The position numbers were made by a program, and so were the translations under genes. This document shows, piece after piece, positions 32,266 to 42,024 of a stretch of DNA of 64,000 nt. Below the pieces are notes generated by a model. The model was given only the letters and a program-made list of their open reading frames with translations, had not been told where the DNA came from and searched no databases. Source of the stretch: Prostheceraeus crozeri (Eukaryota; Platyhelminthes; Polycladida; Euryleptidae); contig CAJQUW010011539.1 in NCBI GenBank assembly GCA_907163375.1, forward strand, positions 124,001-188,000, written 5' to 3'. How positions within the stretch are numbered: the stretch's first letter is position 1; the number at the start of each line of letters is the position of its first letter.

Positions 32266-34631
32266 AAATAAAATGGTAAGAGATCATTGTACACAAAATC
32301 AGCGACGAACACTACTGTATTTACAACGCGCTTGACTGTCAGCAAATCAGGCTGGTGGAAACCCAAATTTTGATTCATGACATCAGACTGATTGACCTTG
32401 ATAAAAGAGGATTCAAGTATGCGTCTAACACGAAAATCGTTACACCGAGACAAGATATCATGGTTATCAAAATCAACAGCATGATCAGAACCTATACAAT
32501 GTTGAGCTATGGCACTATTTGGATCAAAGTTTTGAACAGATCTTTTATGTTCTTTACACCGAACATCAAACGTACGACCTGTCTCACCTACATAAAATTT
32601 GGGACAACTTTTACAATTAATGCGATAAACGCCGCCTGTAGGTTTCATACAATTATTGTGGATAAGATGAGACTTAGTACTGTTAGGAAATCGGAACACA
32701 ACTTTGGAATCGTAGTGTCTAGCCAGATGGTGGTTAGTAGGACGATCCAGACAAGAAACATAGGGTACTGACAAAAACTTCTTAGCCTTAGACAAGGCCT
32801 TATTTAAAACATGGTGAGGATAAGCAAGTTTTCATAAGCGATTTAAACAGAAAATCAATTTCACCATCAAGATGCTCGGGGCTGCTTATGCGAAGCGCAC
32901 GAAGAAACAATATCCCCGGGCGACATTAACTTTGGTAAGCATAGGGTGAAATGAGAAAAAGTGAAGATAAGCGTTAGGGTGAGTGCTTTTCCTAAATACA
33001 GAAAAACCCAAAGATTGACCAACTTTCCGAATAAGAACATCTAAGAACGCGATAGAGTGAGAACATTCCAACTCATATGAAAAATTCAGAGTAGGATAAA
33101 ATGAATTAGTGAAAGATAAAAAAGAGTTGATGTCCAAGTTATAGGGAACTAAGGCCAACACGTCATCGACATAACGACATAACAGGAAGAACACCAGAAT
33201 AAGAGGGGATTAATTCAGATTCAATATGTTCAAGAAATATATTGGCTAACACTGGAGATAGAGGGTTTCCCATGGCCAAACCAAATATTTGGTCATAAAA
33301 TACATTTTCAAAAGCAAAATAATTGTAACGATGACATAGATCAATTAACTCCAACAGGCAACCAATGCTCACAGGAAAATTATGGACTGTGGAGGAAAGA
33401 CGACGAGATGAGAAATCAATCGTAGGCTGTAGAGGAATATTGGTAAATAAGGAAATAGCGTCAAAAGAAAGGAAAGTATCCCCAGGATTCAAAGAAACTC
33501 CGGAAATTCTACTAAGTAGATCAGAAGAATTTCTCAAATGACTAGGAGAGAAAGACCCCAATAAAGGAGAAAGCAACCAGCTAAGGCCTTGGAAATTTTG
33601 TATGAAGGCGATTTGCAACTAGCAACACTCGCAAGGAAGGCGATTCGCAAGGAACACTCCTCCTTGTGGATCTTCGGCAACCCATAAACGTAAGGTAAAG
33701 ATGGAAGATGAGATTTGAATGACATATTATAGTTACGATGATCAGGATACCTATCTCCAATAGATCTGAGGCCATTATTAAAATCCCTCTGCATCAGAGG
33801 CAAGGGATTAGAGCTAACTTTACGATAGGTATCTTGATCGGAAAGAATATCAAACATCTTGCTGGAATAATCTCTAGGATTCAGGATTACAATTTTGCCA
33901 CCCTTATCAGCTTGACAAATACGAATGGATTTGTTTTTACGTAAAGATTCTATTGCTAATTGATACCATCTAGGTTGACCCCTATCGGACGTATTAAGAC
34001 AATGAAAAATATCACTTAACTGACAAGAAATGAAATTTTTATGAAACGTGGAATCAAACATCTTGGCGACGAAGTCGGGAAACTGACGTTTAGAATTTGG
34101 AAGAGCAAAGTTCAGTCCAAAACCAAGAATTTCCACTTCGAATTTCGATAACACAAAATCAGAGAGATTCACTATGTTGTCGACGGCACTGAACTGGGAC
34201 CAAACACTTTTTGAGATTAACGATTGAAGTAGCTGACGAAAATGAGCGCACCTTTCTTCTGTACGACGTCTGCATACTTCACGAACATAGCAGTCAAGAC
34301 CAGACCAGATATCAGGACTAATCTGTCCTTTAAGTTGACCTCGACACCTACGCATATTGAAGAAATGGCGGTCAGTCTCATGTTTGCAATCAGAGATCAC
34401 GGAGCGAAGCATAGGATAGGCAACCTCAGAAAACGGATTACCAGGATTAGTCTTTAATGTCCAAGCCATTGTTCTCGGGACCACCTTCTTTGCTAGGCAC
34501 CTTCGAAGAAAGAAACCATGTTCCTTGCTCGCAAACGCCTTACAAGTTGCTCGTTCATACTGACAGTGCACCGGGATCAGCAAAGGAAAGGTACAAAAGA
34601 AGAATTGCAAGAAATTAAACGTGGCATCCAT
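32259..34631 (-). pseudogene. PLE RT-endonuclease polyprotein, broken into four frames
   Basis: Pieces in order: 34631-33534 (N-terminal helices, ADKGGKIVILNPRDYS and GLPKIHKEE), 33618-33163 (motif A FDAISLFTNIPL, motif B GLAMGNPLSPVLANIFLE), 33194-32886 (motif C CRYVDDVLAL, then a thumb-like FLDVLI block) and 32795-32259 (GIY-YIG: GVYRINCKSCPKFYVGETGR with a CKEH and an AQHCIGSDH motif). All catalytic blocks survive, including YVDD and the GIY-YIG strand (here GVY...YVG). At least three frameshifts separate them, including one close to the KxHK block. The enzyme would have reverse-transcribed its RNA at a nick made by the endonuclease. Confidence 0.85.
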
Positions 34632-34845
34632 GCTGAGGCTGGTTCGAGGAAAATATGCTTCCTTTCATTCCATTGCTTCCATTGCCTCATCACATTCGTT
34701 ATAAAGGAATGTTTATCATTTACTATGTGAAATCGAAAAAAAGAAAATTGAGGCGCACGCTATACATTACAATTAGTGCGGGAGTTACTTACATTTTCTT
34801 CCTAAATTCACGCACGACTTTCCGTTTATCTTAAATGTAGATTGT

Positions 34846-34851
34846 CACCCA
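34846..34851. other. target-site duplication of Polinton B, left (CACCCA)
   Basis: CACCCA directly precedes the 5'-AGTAGTATAGG terminus. The same six bases directly follow the right terminus (50712-50717). Six-base duplications are the rule for Polintons. Confidence 0.9.
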
Positions 34852-35472
34852 AGTAGTATAGGGTATAGGATTCGGCGCATCGCTTCGCTCAGCACCGAAT
34901 CCCACACCTAGGTAGATACAAAAAATGAAAAAATACAAAAAAATAGGGTCCTCCTGAAATTTATAAAAAAACAGCTAAAATAGATACAAAAAATGAAAAA
35001 ATACAAAAAAATAGGGTCCTCCTGAAATTTATAAAAAACAGCTAAAATAGATGCGAAAATGGGAAAAATACAACAAATAGGAAAGTACCTCTAAAATCAC
35101 CAATTTACGGGCTAAAATAGATGCGAAAATGGGAAAAAATACAACAAATAAGAAAGTACCTTAAAGTATGACCCATGAGCAAAAATATTCATTTAAAAAT
35201 GGAAGATGTAAAAACAAAAGAACCATCAGCCCCCTTATATCCTTCATTATCATATGACATAGATATAGCAAAACACAAAGATAGAGTCAGGTACATGAAA
35301 GATAAGGAAGCCCAATTATTACTTAAACTAGAACATTATAATAAATTAAGAAAGAGATGGACCATAGCTAAGAATGTGACACAAGGCGTTGGTATATGTT
35401 TAACAATTTCTTTAGGCGCTCTCACTATTGTCATTTCATCTGGCGTTCTTACAATTCCTGTTGTCGCTACTG
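34852..35472 (+). repeat. left terminal inverted repeat of Polinton B
   Basis: It pairs with 50111-50711. The outer 50 bp hold a hairpin (GGATTCGGCGC 34868-34878 against GCACCGAATCC 34892-34902). AT-rich units of about 62-66 bp (GGGTCCTCCTGAAATTTATA type) follow, with one more copy here than in the right TIR. The inner part carries the first 90 codons of the membrane-protein gene. Confidence 0.93.
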
Positions 35473-35480
35473 CTTTGTGA
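35199..35480 (+). pseudogene. TIR copy of the 5' part of the membrane-protein gene
   Basis: It starts at TTTAAAAATGG like the full gene at the other end (50382), and is almost identical to it for about 90 codons up to IPVVAT. It then leaves the TIR and stops after two more codons. It could make a short protein with the first hydrophobic helix only. This is the normal outcome of TIR extension into a gene, and no selected function is implied. Confidence 0.85.
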
Positions 35481-35648
35481 TACAATTAGATTTTAGTTGC
35501 CAGCGCACTCACATGACGACAAAACAATTGCAAACTGTCATCAGGTTGAAGATCGTTATGGCAACGGTGGCAAAGTTGCTACTAAAAGTTCATTTCTCTC
35601 TCGTCTGTCATTGTATCGTGTACGCTAGAAGCAAAGTTCTCATTTGCA

Positions 35649-36347
35649 ATGTCCTCCGTCAGCAAACTAGAGAGAGAATTTTGTTGCTTCGTGGATCAAG
35701 TTGTGCCTCTTATTTCACCAGACCATCTGGATTTCTTCAAAACGATAACAGCAAATTTTATCAATGAATCACTAAGAAAAAAACAGAAGACGAGTAGAAA
35801 CGAAGAAGATAAAAAGAGAGAAGTGTTTGAAATAATCCGAGATTCATTCAAGGATGTTGACAGCAGCAATTTACCTGTAATTCTCGAGAAAAAGGATATT
35901 ATAAGTACATCATCGTGCATATCTTCATTGAATAAACTCATTGGTTTTGAGAAAATTACACATCGGAATCTTCTACGCTGCTATGTTTTACAAGGAGAAG
36001 TGCTTCAGCGACTTAAGTTATTGTCTAAAATGAATTATACAAAATTCGTGAAAGAGTTGAATGAGACTCATAACATTAAATTTTCACGTTCATATATAAC
36101 ATTATTAATCAAATTGTTCAAAATGTCAAGACATTATCCAAATTTAGCTAGTTCCTCCTTATCGATTCATTTTGTGATGAAGCATTTTACATATCTGGAA
36201 GATTTCATTGATCATGAGAAAGAAGAAGAAAAGCGAAGATTAGCGGAATCCATATTTGATTCACCCAATGTACAACAAACTGAACAACAACCTACTGGTC
36301 TAACGCAGGAATTTGAAGACTTGGAAATGTTGGACTCTACTTCATAA
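35649..36347 (+). CDS. ORF-X, conserved Polinton-terminal helical protein (intact)
   Basis: 232 residues, predicted mostly helical. The N-terminal half is charged (KKQKTSRNEEDKK at about 45-57). The middle has CYVLQGEVLQRLKLLSKM and the best conserved part HNIKFSRSYITLLIKLFKMS. The C-terminus is acidic and Gln-rich. The FSRSY / YSRTE motif with the following helix is shared with the decayed copy at 11700-12370, at the same place in the element. A DNA-binding helix bundle is possible but no known family is recognised. It lies between the TIR and PRO on the same strand as PRO. It may continue upstream into the region just inside the TIR, but the ATG at 35649 gives the only long frame. Confidence 0.7.
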   Translation: MSSVSKLEREFCCFVDQVVPLISPDHLDFFKTITANFINESLRKKQKTSRNEEDKKREVFEIIRDSFKDVDSSNLPVILEKKDIISTSSCISSLNKLIGFEKITHRNLLRCYVLQGEVLQRLKLLSKMNYTKFVKELNETHNIKFSRSYITLLIKLFKMSRHYPNLASSSLSIHFVMKHFTYLEDFIDHEKEEEKRRLAESIFDSPNVQQTEQQPTGLTQEFEDLEMLDSTS

Positions 36348-36666
36348 GTAACAAGTAGTAACATTTATTGCAACTTATTTGACTGGAGACTGAAAAGTGA
36401 CAACAGTGTTGACAATTTGGATTTCTGTTTTTCATATAAATGTTGGACTCTACTTCATAAGTAACAAGTAGTAACATTTATTGCAACTTATTTGACTGGA
36501 GACTGAAAAGTGACAACAGTGTTGACAATTTGGATTTCTGTTTTTCATATAAATGTTGGACTCTACTTCATAAGTAACAAGTAGTAACATTTATTGCAAC
36601 TTATTTGACTGGAGACTGAAAAGTGACAACAGTGTTGACAATTTTGGATTTTTGTTTCATTTAAAA
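36328..36666 (+). repeat. 113-bp tandem repeat, three copies
   Basis: TGTTGGACTCTACTTCATAA starts at 36328, 36441 and 36554. The first copy contains the last codons and stop of ORF-X, and the last one ends at the protease start, so the repeats form the whole intergenic region. A different repeat lies in the same place in fragment A'. Confidence 0.95.
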
Positions 36667-37088
36667 TGACTGACCTGATCGAGTTTTTTAAATTATATGG
36701 AACACAGACAACAACGAATTTTGATCTAAAGAAAATCACACATCAATTGGGAATAAAGAATTTTTATGTCCTAATGAGAGACGAATTACAATTGATCAAA
36801 AATAAGCCAACTGTAAATTTCATAACGAATGTTCACACTTCAGACCAAAACGGCGTACATTGGTCAGCAGGCGTTAAAAATCATCAGCAGAACTATTATT
36901 TTGATTCATACGGTTTGCCCCCTACAAATGAAGTAAAAGAATTACTTGGAACGGGAACATACAATACGTTTCAAATTCAAACACCAGGCACTACCTATTG
37001 TGGTCAATTATGTTTATACGTTTTGTACAAATTACAAAAAGGAGTACCATTTCTAGATATAATGTTAGAGTTAAACAATGATAATTAA
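36666..37088 (+). CDS. PRO: adenovirus-type cysteine protease (intact)
   Basis: 140 residues with the adenain layout. His65 lies in GVHWSA, Asp80 in YYFDSYGLP, Gln105 in FQIQTPG and Cys112 in YCGQLCLYVL, with the Gln-to-Cys spacing of seven as in adenovirus protease. The enzyme is shorter than adenovirus proteases (about 200 aa) and resembles other Polinton proteases in size. It would cleave capsid or core precursors during virion maturation. The start is the ATG in TTTAAAATG, directly after the third 113-bp repeat. It faces the integrase gene tail-to-tail, with four bases between the two. Confidence 0.92.
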   Translation: MTDLIEFFKLYGTQTTTNFDLKKITHQLGIKNFYVLMRDELQLIKNKPTVNFITNVHTSDQNGVHWSAGVKNHQQNYYFDSYGLPPTNEVKELLGTGTYNTFQIQTPGTTYCGQLCLYVLYKLQKGVPFLDIMLELNNDN

Positions 37089-38355
37089 AGCTCGGTTTTC
37101 TGTAATTCGTTTTCATAGAATCTACCTTTGATATCCTCATTATCTAAATCTATAATTTAATAAGTAAACGGATAAGTTTGATTTATTTTAGAAACTTCAA
37201 ATATCTCTTTAGTCCAATAGCCAACAAAGCCTTTTTCAAATTTATTCTTATATTTAAATATTCGTACCCTATTCCCAATTTTAAATTTCGGCTTACGTTT
37301 CTGTAAATTCGGATTACTCTCATTCGAATAATTATTTTCGAATATTTTCTTTCGTATCAAATCGGGGTCGTCAGAAGCATTCTTTGGAGTTTCTTCAATA
37401 CCTGAATGAATCTTATTGTTATACTCTTCTACAACTCCTGGTAATATCTTCAACCATTTCTGATTTCTTTGCTCAGTAAATTTCTTAAAGATCTTACCTT
37501 TTAGCGTTCTATTAAAGCGCTCTATTACTACAGCCTTTCCTGCATTTTCAGTTGAATAAACAGTTTCAAATAGTGGCTTTACATTTCGGTTATAAAATTC
37601 CGACCCTTTATCAACGAATAGCTTTTTGGCTTTCTAAAACTTTCTTTAAAGATTTCTTCAAACGCATATTTAACTGACAGACCACTTTTGTTTTTTAAAG
37701 GCTTTACCCAAGCATAACGTGTATATAAATCTATAACGGTCAATGCGTACTTAAACCCTCTTTCATTAGGCATATTTATTAGATCAGCACTCCAAATATC
37801 ATCTTTATTAAATACTTTTACCTTCAATAGATATTTCGGCTTTCTATATTCCCTATGAATTTCGGACGCGTAGGTTCGAGCGTTGCTCTCAGACAGCTTT
37901 GCTGCCGTTTCATCTATCCCCTGCCCAAAAAGCATTTTTGCTTGTAAAGCTTTCTTAACAAACATTCTTTCAATTTTTTCTCTAAATGTAGGATTTTGAA
38001 TACTATCTAATTCTTGTATCATTTTCTTATCTGCTTCATGACGAGAACTTAGGTCATGATTACGATAAGCTAAATCATGTTTATAAGCGGCGGCGTCTAC
38101 TCTATTTATTGGTTTACTATTTTCTCTAGGCGTGTCATCATCGTTTAATCTTAAATCTAATCTTGTGCCGGGACCAGTAAAATTATGCCCAGGTAAATGT
38201 TTCTCCTTCGAATATTTACTCCAAATAAAGCCAGGAAAGTTTTCTAATGCTTTTTGTATATCACCACCGAAGTGGTGTGGAACTTTGTTCTTGTCACCTT
38301 TTAAGAGATAATCCATTAGATCTAGATTTGAAATTCTTAAGTTATTCAAATTCAT
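37089..38355 (-). pseudogene. INT: PLA2-like domain fused to Polinton integrase (one main frameshift)
   Basis: The first frame (38355-37579, 258 aa) holds a PLA2-like domain: GPGT at residues 61-64 and His93-Asp94 in AAYKHDLAY, preceded by a LPGHN motif. After a linker comes the integrase core start KDDIWSADL with Asp191 and TVIDLYTRYAW. The frame is lost near 37620, before the second Asp. The rest, including the glutamate region and the RVRIFKYKNKFEKGFVGYW chromodomain-like tail, lies in other frames (37453-37157 and on). The usual HHCC zinc finger is not seen, and the PLA2-like domain occupies the N-terminus instead. PLA2 domains of parvovirus VP1 act on endosomal membranes during entry. 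Integrase inserts the element DNA. Confidence 0.88.
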
Positions 38356-38371
38356 TTTTAAAGATTAAATC

Positions 38372-38845
38372 TTATCGCACCATACTAGGATTTAGATATA
38401 TGCCAGATCCGTCTTTTGTTTCTTTTATTTGAATCAAATCATCAATATTGTGTAGGACATTTTTAAGAACTCGTTTCCCTTCATTAGCTAAATTTAATTT
38501 ACTAATAAAATTATCTACTATTCCCTCACCTCTAGCAGCTTTCTCTAACTCTCTATTATGACGTTTTTGCTCTTCTAATGCTTCCTTCTCTGATTTATTT
38601 TTATTTACTGCCTGGACAATACCAGCTGTCCCACCTGCAACACTTCCTGCTGCTGCTATACCACCTATGATTAGCGGAATTAATGGGAGAATTCCACCAT
38701 TCTTTTCTTCTTGTAATTTGATATTCTCTATCATTTGTTTACTTATGTAATACTTCTTTTTGTTAATCGTAATAGTTTTAGGGGTATTTTTGTCAATGAT
38801 GTTACGTAGTTTTAATTCAACCGTTTTATTATTCACTTGCGCCAT
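38372..38845 (-). CDS. small amphipathic virion protein (pX/pVI-like candidate)
   Basis: 157 residues. The N-terminal half is basic (KNTPKTITINKKKYYISKQM). A Gly/Ala-rich hydrophobic helix follows (GGILPLIPLIIGGIAAAGSV, about 50-70), and then a charged helix and a C-terminal region with LNLANEGKRVLKNVLHNIDD. Proteins with GGxLP-hydrophobic-helix are common next to the capsid gene in Polintons and adintoviruses. They have been likened to adenovirus core or membrane-lytic proteins (pX, pVI). The assignment is by layout and position and not by clear sequence identity. The start has TTAAAAAATGG context. Confidence 0.6.
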   Translation of the reverse strand: MAQVNNKTVELKLRNIIDKNTPKTITINKKKYYISKQMIENIKLQEEKNGGILPLIPLIIGGIAAAGSVAGGTAGIVQAVNKNKSEKEALEEQKRHNRELEKAARGEGIVDNFISKLNLANEGKRVLKNVLHNIDDLIQIKETKDGSGIYLNPSMVR

Positions 38846-38878
38846 TTTTTAATAAAAAATTTATAGTCTTGGGTTTTA

Positions 38879-40213
38879 CTAATCAATCCTAGCCATTTTT
38901 CCATTAATAATTTCAATAGAATATTCGGGGTCTTCTAGCAATAAACCATAAGCCATCAATGATGTTGTGGAATTTGCCTTTTCAATATTAATTGTCACAT
39001 CACAACCGGTCTTGATAATATCTTCAGATTGTGCACTTAAATCAAAGCATAAAACAGGATATAAATTCTTCCAATCTACAGGATTTAATTGTGCTTCAAC
39101 TCCAAATTCTCGGCACAAATTTCTATAAGCATCATATCCTTCCATAAACTGATTATTGGTGTTATCAAATCTCAATGGATCAATAGGATAACGTGTTTGA
39201 TTTAATGAAATTTGTAAACTTCGAATTGTATTAATATGGAAAAGACTATTGTTCTTATCAAAACTGGCTGTTTCATTCTTTTGAAAAGTGAGTAAAAAAT
39301 ATCTTGGAGTATTTGATGTCCTTGTGAAATGCCAGTTAAATCTTTGTTCGGTAAACGTGACAGAGCTCGCAGAACGCTTCATAAAACTTACTGGAATTGG
39401 TTTGTTCGTATTTAATCTTTTCGTAATAGTTGTTTCAACCTCTAAACTAGGAGTAATGTGCTTAATCCACCATTCAAGTCTATCAATTTTTAGGTATGCT
39501 TTCTTCCCAGCCTTTCCATAAAATATTGCTTCATTATTTACAGTGCGATGAACTATGAGTTTGAATTTCAATTGACATGATATTTAATTGTAATCTAAAT
39601 ACCCGAATAATGGAGACAATGACCAATCAACAGTTTGTTTACTTTTATTATTAAAATTGCGTCTTTTCTGGTATGAGCTATTTTGTGTACTGTTTAACTG
39701 TTTCACTATGTTTTCTACATCTTTCGCAATTCCTGCTGCATCTGTTCCAGTGTGAGTTAAATCATCTTTAAGTATGCCGGTATGGTTATCAGGAAACCAT
39801 CCTTCGATTTCATGCATTTTAGTATTTTCACCTATTGTTACAAATCGAAGCATTGAATCAATAATGCCAGGTGAATCACTTATGGTTTCTATATTTTGTG
39901 TTGCAACATCTAAACGCATTTGTGTAAATAGTCTTGGAAAGAAATTGTTTTCTAATGTAATATTATCCGTAGCAGGTAATGGTGTTGTAAAATCAGCATC
40001 AGAATAAAGAGAATATTCACAGTGTAAAAATGAATCGGGTAAATATAAATAACTTTGTTGATTGTCAACTTCAAAAATTAAATCGCCTCCTGTATTCACT
40101 CTACCTGAAGAACCGGGGTTCATAGCAATTCTTATATAGTCATTCTTTTTTTGATTGTAAGTAATGAACGGGGGATCATCTAATCTAAATTTGCTTTCAA
40201 TCAGAGTTGCCAT
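38879..40213 (-). pseudogene. MCP: major capsid protein (double jelly-roll type), one in-frame stop
   Basis: The reading runs from 40213 to 38879, about 444 codons in a single frame, split only by TAA at 39584-39586. The N-terminal part (209 codons) has the motifs DLIFEVDNQQSYLYLPDS and LENNFFPRLFTQMRLDVATQ, with ISDSPGIIDSMLRF. The C-terminal part has FHINTIRSLQISLNQTRYP and a SLMAYGLLLEDPEYSIEI ending. The NNFFP.LF...L block followed by ES/ISDSPG is typical of the Polinton capsid family that also includes the C. elegans F54H12.2-like proteins. It would form the hexon-like capsomers. The single stop could be a point mutation, a sequencing error or suppressed. The frame is otherwise clean. 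Confidence 0.82.
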
Positions 40214-40275
40214 TATATTTTTTTATTAGAAAAAATCAGTTTGATACTCGGCTAAAGCCTCTGAACAAGGTTCTA

Positions 40276-40743
40276 CTAGAATTTTGCTAGACCATTTCCT
40301 CTCATTTCTTCAATTGTTTTTTCATCATGTTTACTTTCCATCTTCGCTAATTTAGCAATTTTGTTTTTTGTTTCCTCTGAGAGCTTTTTGTCTTTTTGCA
40401 TTTCTTTTGCATCATTCCTAAGTTTGCGAATAGCTTCTAGTTGCTTTAATTCGTTTTGTGACTTAACAGCATTCGATATTGCGCTAGCTGTACTACCTAT
40501 AGCAGCTGCCCCTTTAGCAGCAGATGAAATCAAATCTTTATTATTTTTAATCAAGTTAACGATACTGCCGATACCAGAAAAGATGCCAGCTCCTTCTGTT
40601 TGGACGGCACCTGCAGTGCCTAGGAACTTTGTTCCAACAGTTTCTACACTATCATAATGGTACACAGGATTCATACGTGGTTCATGAGCAATTTTATTAT
40701 TTGAAGCAAAATGTTTAAGATTGTGTTTATAAATTATAGGCAT
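40276..40743 (-). CDS. second small amphipathic virion protein (pVI-like candidate)
   Basis: 155 residues. The N-terminus is polar, the centre has a Gly/Ala/Ser-rich amphipathic stretch (GAGIFSGIGSIVNLIKNNKD then SSAAKGAAAIGSTASAIS, about 50-92), and the C-terminus is a highly charged helix ending in Lys/Glu repeats and GNGLAKF. The layout resembles pVI-like membrane-active capsid-interior proteins, but no residue-level match is claimed. It sits between the coiled-coil protein and the MCP, in the same orientation, with a TTAAAAAATG start. Confidence 0.5.
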   Translation of the reverse strand: MPIIYKHNLKHFASNNKIAHEPRMNPVYHYDSVETVGTKFLGTAGAVQTEGAGIFSGIGSIVNLIKNNKDLISSAAKGAAAIGSTASAISNAVKSQNELKQLEAIRKLRNDAKEMQKDKKLSEETKNKIAKLAKMESKHDEKTIEEMRGNGLAKF

Positions 40744-40788
40744 TTTTTAAGCTTAAATTTGACTTTTGGGCCGATCGGCTAAATTCTA

Positions 40789-41604
40789 TTAAGATTTACG
40801 TTTGTGTATGGACAACAACTTCTCGGTAACTTTATTAATTGCCTGTTGCACTTTATCTACTGCGTCAAGCAGCGTGTGATGTACTTTAATTTCTTTTTCA
40901 TTTACTTCTATTTTTTTCTCACTTTTCTTTACTTCTGTTTTAAGAGCGGCCAATTGAACTTTAATAGCATTCAACTGTTCCTTATTTCCTTTATCTAAAT
41001 TCGTTTTAAGGGTCTTCAATTCACTAACCTTTTGTTTAAGTGCTTTAACTTCATTTATCATTCTGTTCATTTGCTTTACTTGTTGTGTGATACGGCTACT
41101 TAATTCACCAACACTTTTTTGGAATGTGGATTGCAGCTGTTGTAAGTGCTGTAATAATTTCCGATTCTTTTCCCTTACTTTTTCTAACTCTTCTTTCAGT
41201 TGTATATTTTGTTTTGTATTCTTTGCAATGGCAGACTTTAAATTTAGTGATAACAGGATCACAAGTTTTGAATGTTCTGTTATTTTTTTATGAAGTTTTG
41301 TTATATCTGCTTCTATATTTCCATGTTTGCTACTTAGGTCTGTTAGCTTTTCTTGCAGTCTTTCATCATTCTGCTTTAGAAGCTTGGTTTCTTTCGTTAG
41401 TGGAGAGAGCAGTGACACAATTCTATCGAATTGTTTATCAACATATTCTTTATTTGCTAACTCAGTACTTTGTTGTGGAAGAATAGAAAGATGTAACGGA
41501 CCTGTTAAAATGTCTCCAGTTTTCATGATATAGTTGTCTAGTTCTATTTCTGATTCTTGATTATTCGGTGTGTAAGCACACCCGCCAACATTTGTTAACA
41601 TCAT
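40789..41604 (-). CDS. coiled-coil protein, possible fibre or scaffold
   Basis: 271 residues. Residues 1-60 have an MMLTNVGGCAYTPNNQ start and a GDILTGPLHLSILPQQST block. From about 65 to 250 the chain is almost wholly heptad-like (for example LQEKLTDLSSKHGNIEADIT, then IQLKEELEKVREKNRKLLQH), with a basic tail. The block MKTGDILTGPLHL is reminiscent of the repeat of tail-fibre and capsid-decoration proteins in phages (GDxMTGPLxL), which would fit a spike. The 5' end of a homologue survives in element A (14606-14702). The gene diverges from the zinc-finger gene, with a 31-bp gap. Confidence 0.65.
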   Translation of the reverse strand: MMLTNVGGCAYTPNNQESEIELDNYIMKTGDILTGPLHLSILPQQSTELANKEYVDKQFDRIVSLLSPLTKETKLLKQNDERLQEKLTDLSSKHGNIEADITKLHKKITEHSKLVILLSLNLKSAIAKNTKQNIQLKEELEKVREKNRKLLQHLQQLQSTFQKSVGELSSRITQQVKQMNRMINEVKALKQKVSELKTLKTNLDKGNKEQLNAIKVQLAALKTEVKKSEKKIEVNEKEIKVHHTLLDAVDKVQQAINKVTEKLLSIHKRKS

Positions 41605-41635
41605 TTTTTTCTAGATTATTTTTTCTGCTAAAAAT

Positions 41636-42004
41636 ATGTTAACCAACAATTCATCATTAAATAAACATATGAGAACATGTAGTGATTGTGGAAAAAGTGT
41701 AACATCTAAGAACTTTACGCGTCACCAAAAAACATGTCAATCACCACCACAACCAAAAGTAAAAGATAGACAATGTTCGAATTGTAATAAGTTTTTTACT
41801 AGTCAAGGTTTCTTTAATCATTCTAATTCATGTGCTATTAGTACGCGAAAATGCACTAAATGTCAAATAGTTAACCCAAAACAGAATTTTATGATAGTAA
41901 ATACCGGTGTAAAGAATGCTTAAAAACACAAGTGAGATGTAACAACTGTAATAAAGTTTTATTGGAGAGAAACTTCTCACGACATGCAGCAATTCGTGTA
42001 ATTT
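41636..42004 (+). CDS. Cys/His-rich zinc-binding protein, 3' end frameshifted
   Basis: The main frame (41636-41923) contains CSDCGKSVTSKNFTRHQKTC, then CSNCNKFFTSQGFFNHSNSC and CTKCQ. Each is a CxxC plus H-x3/4-C unit as in C2HC zinc fingers. A fourth CNNCNKVLLERNFSRH unit lies just downstream in a shifted frame, ending at about 42004, so the gene has lost its frame near 41900 or the last finger is no longer made. Zinc fingers of this kind bind nucleic acid or proteins. The role here is unknown. It diverges from the coiled-coil gene and has no counterpart in element A. Confidence 0.65.
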
Positions 42005-42024
42005 GATTAATTTTATATCTGTAG

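Larger units (their letters stand above)
32220..34700 (-). mobile_element. Penelope-like element with RT and GIY-YIG endonuclease, frameshifted
   Basis: All parts of a PLE lie on the minus strand in the right order: N-terminal domain, RT palm, linker, GIY-YIG endonuclease, and a 3' end with a CCGAAACGTC motif (32230-32239 inverted). The outer ends and any target duplication were not resolved. The Polinton B insertion begins about 150 bp upstream of the 5' end. Confidence 0.8.

Noticed and set aside
32355..32771. Plus-strand ORF
   Set aside because: Antisense of the PLE GIY-YIG endonuclease.
40361..41486. Plus-strand Ser/Phe-rich ORFs
   Set aside because: Antisense shadows of the Lys/Glu-rich coiled-coil genes.
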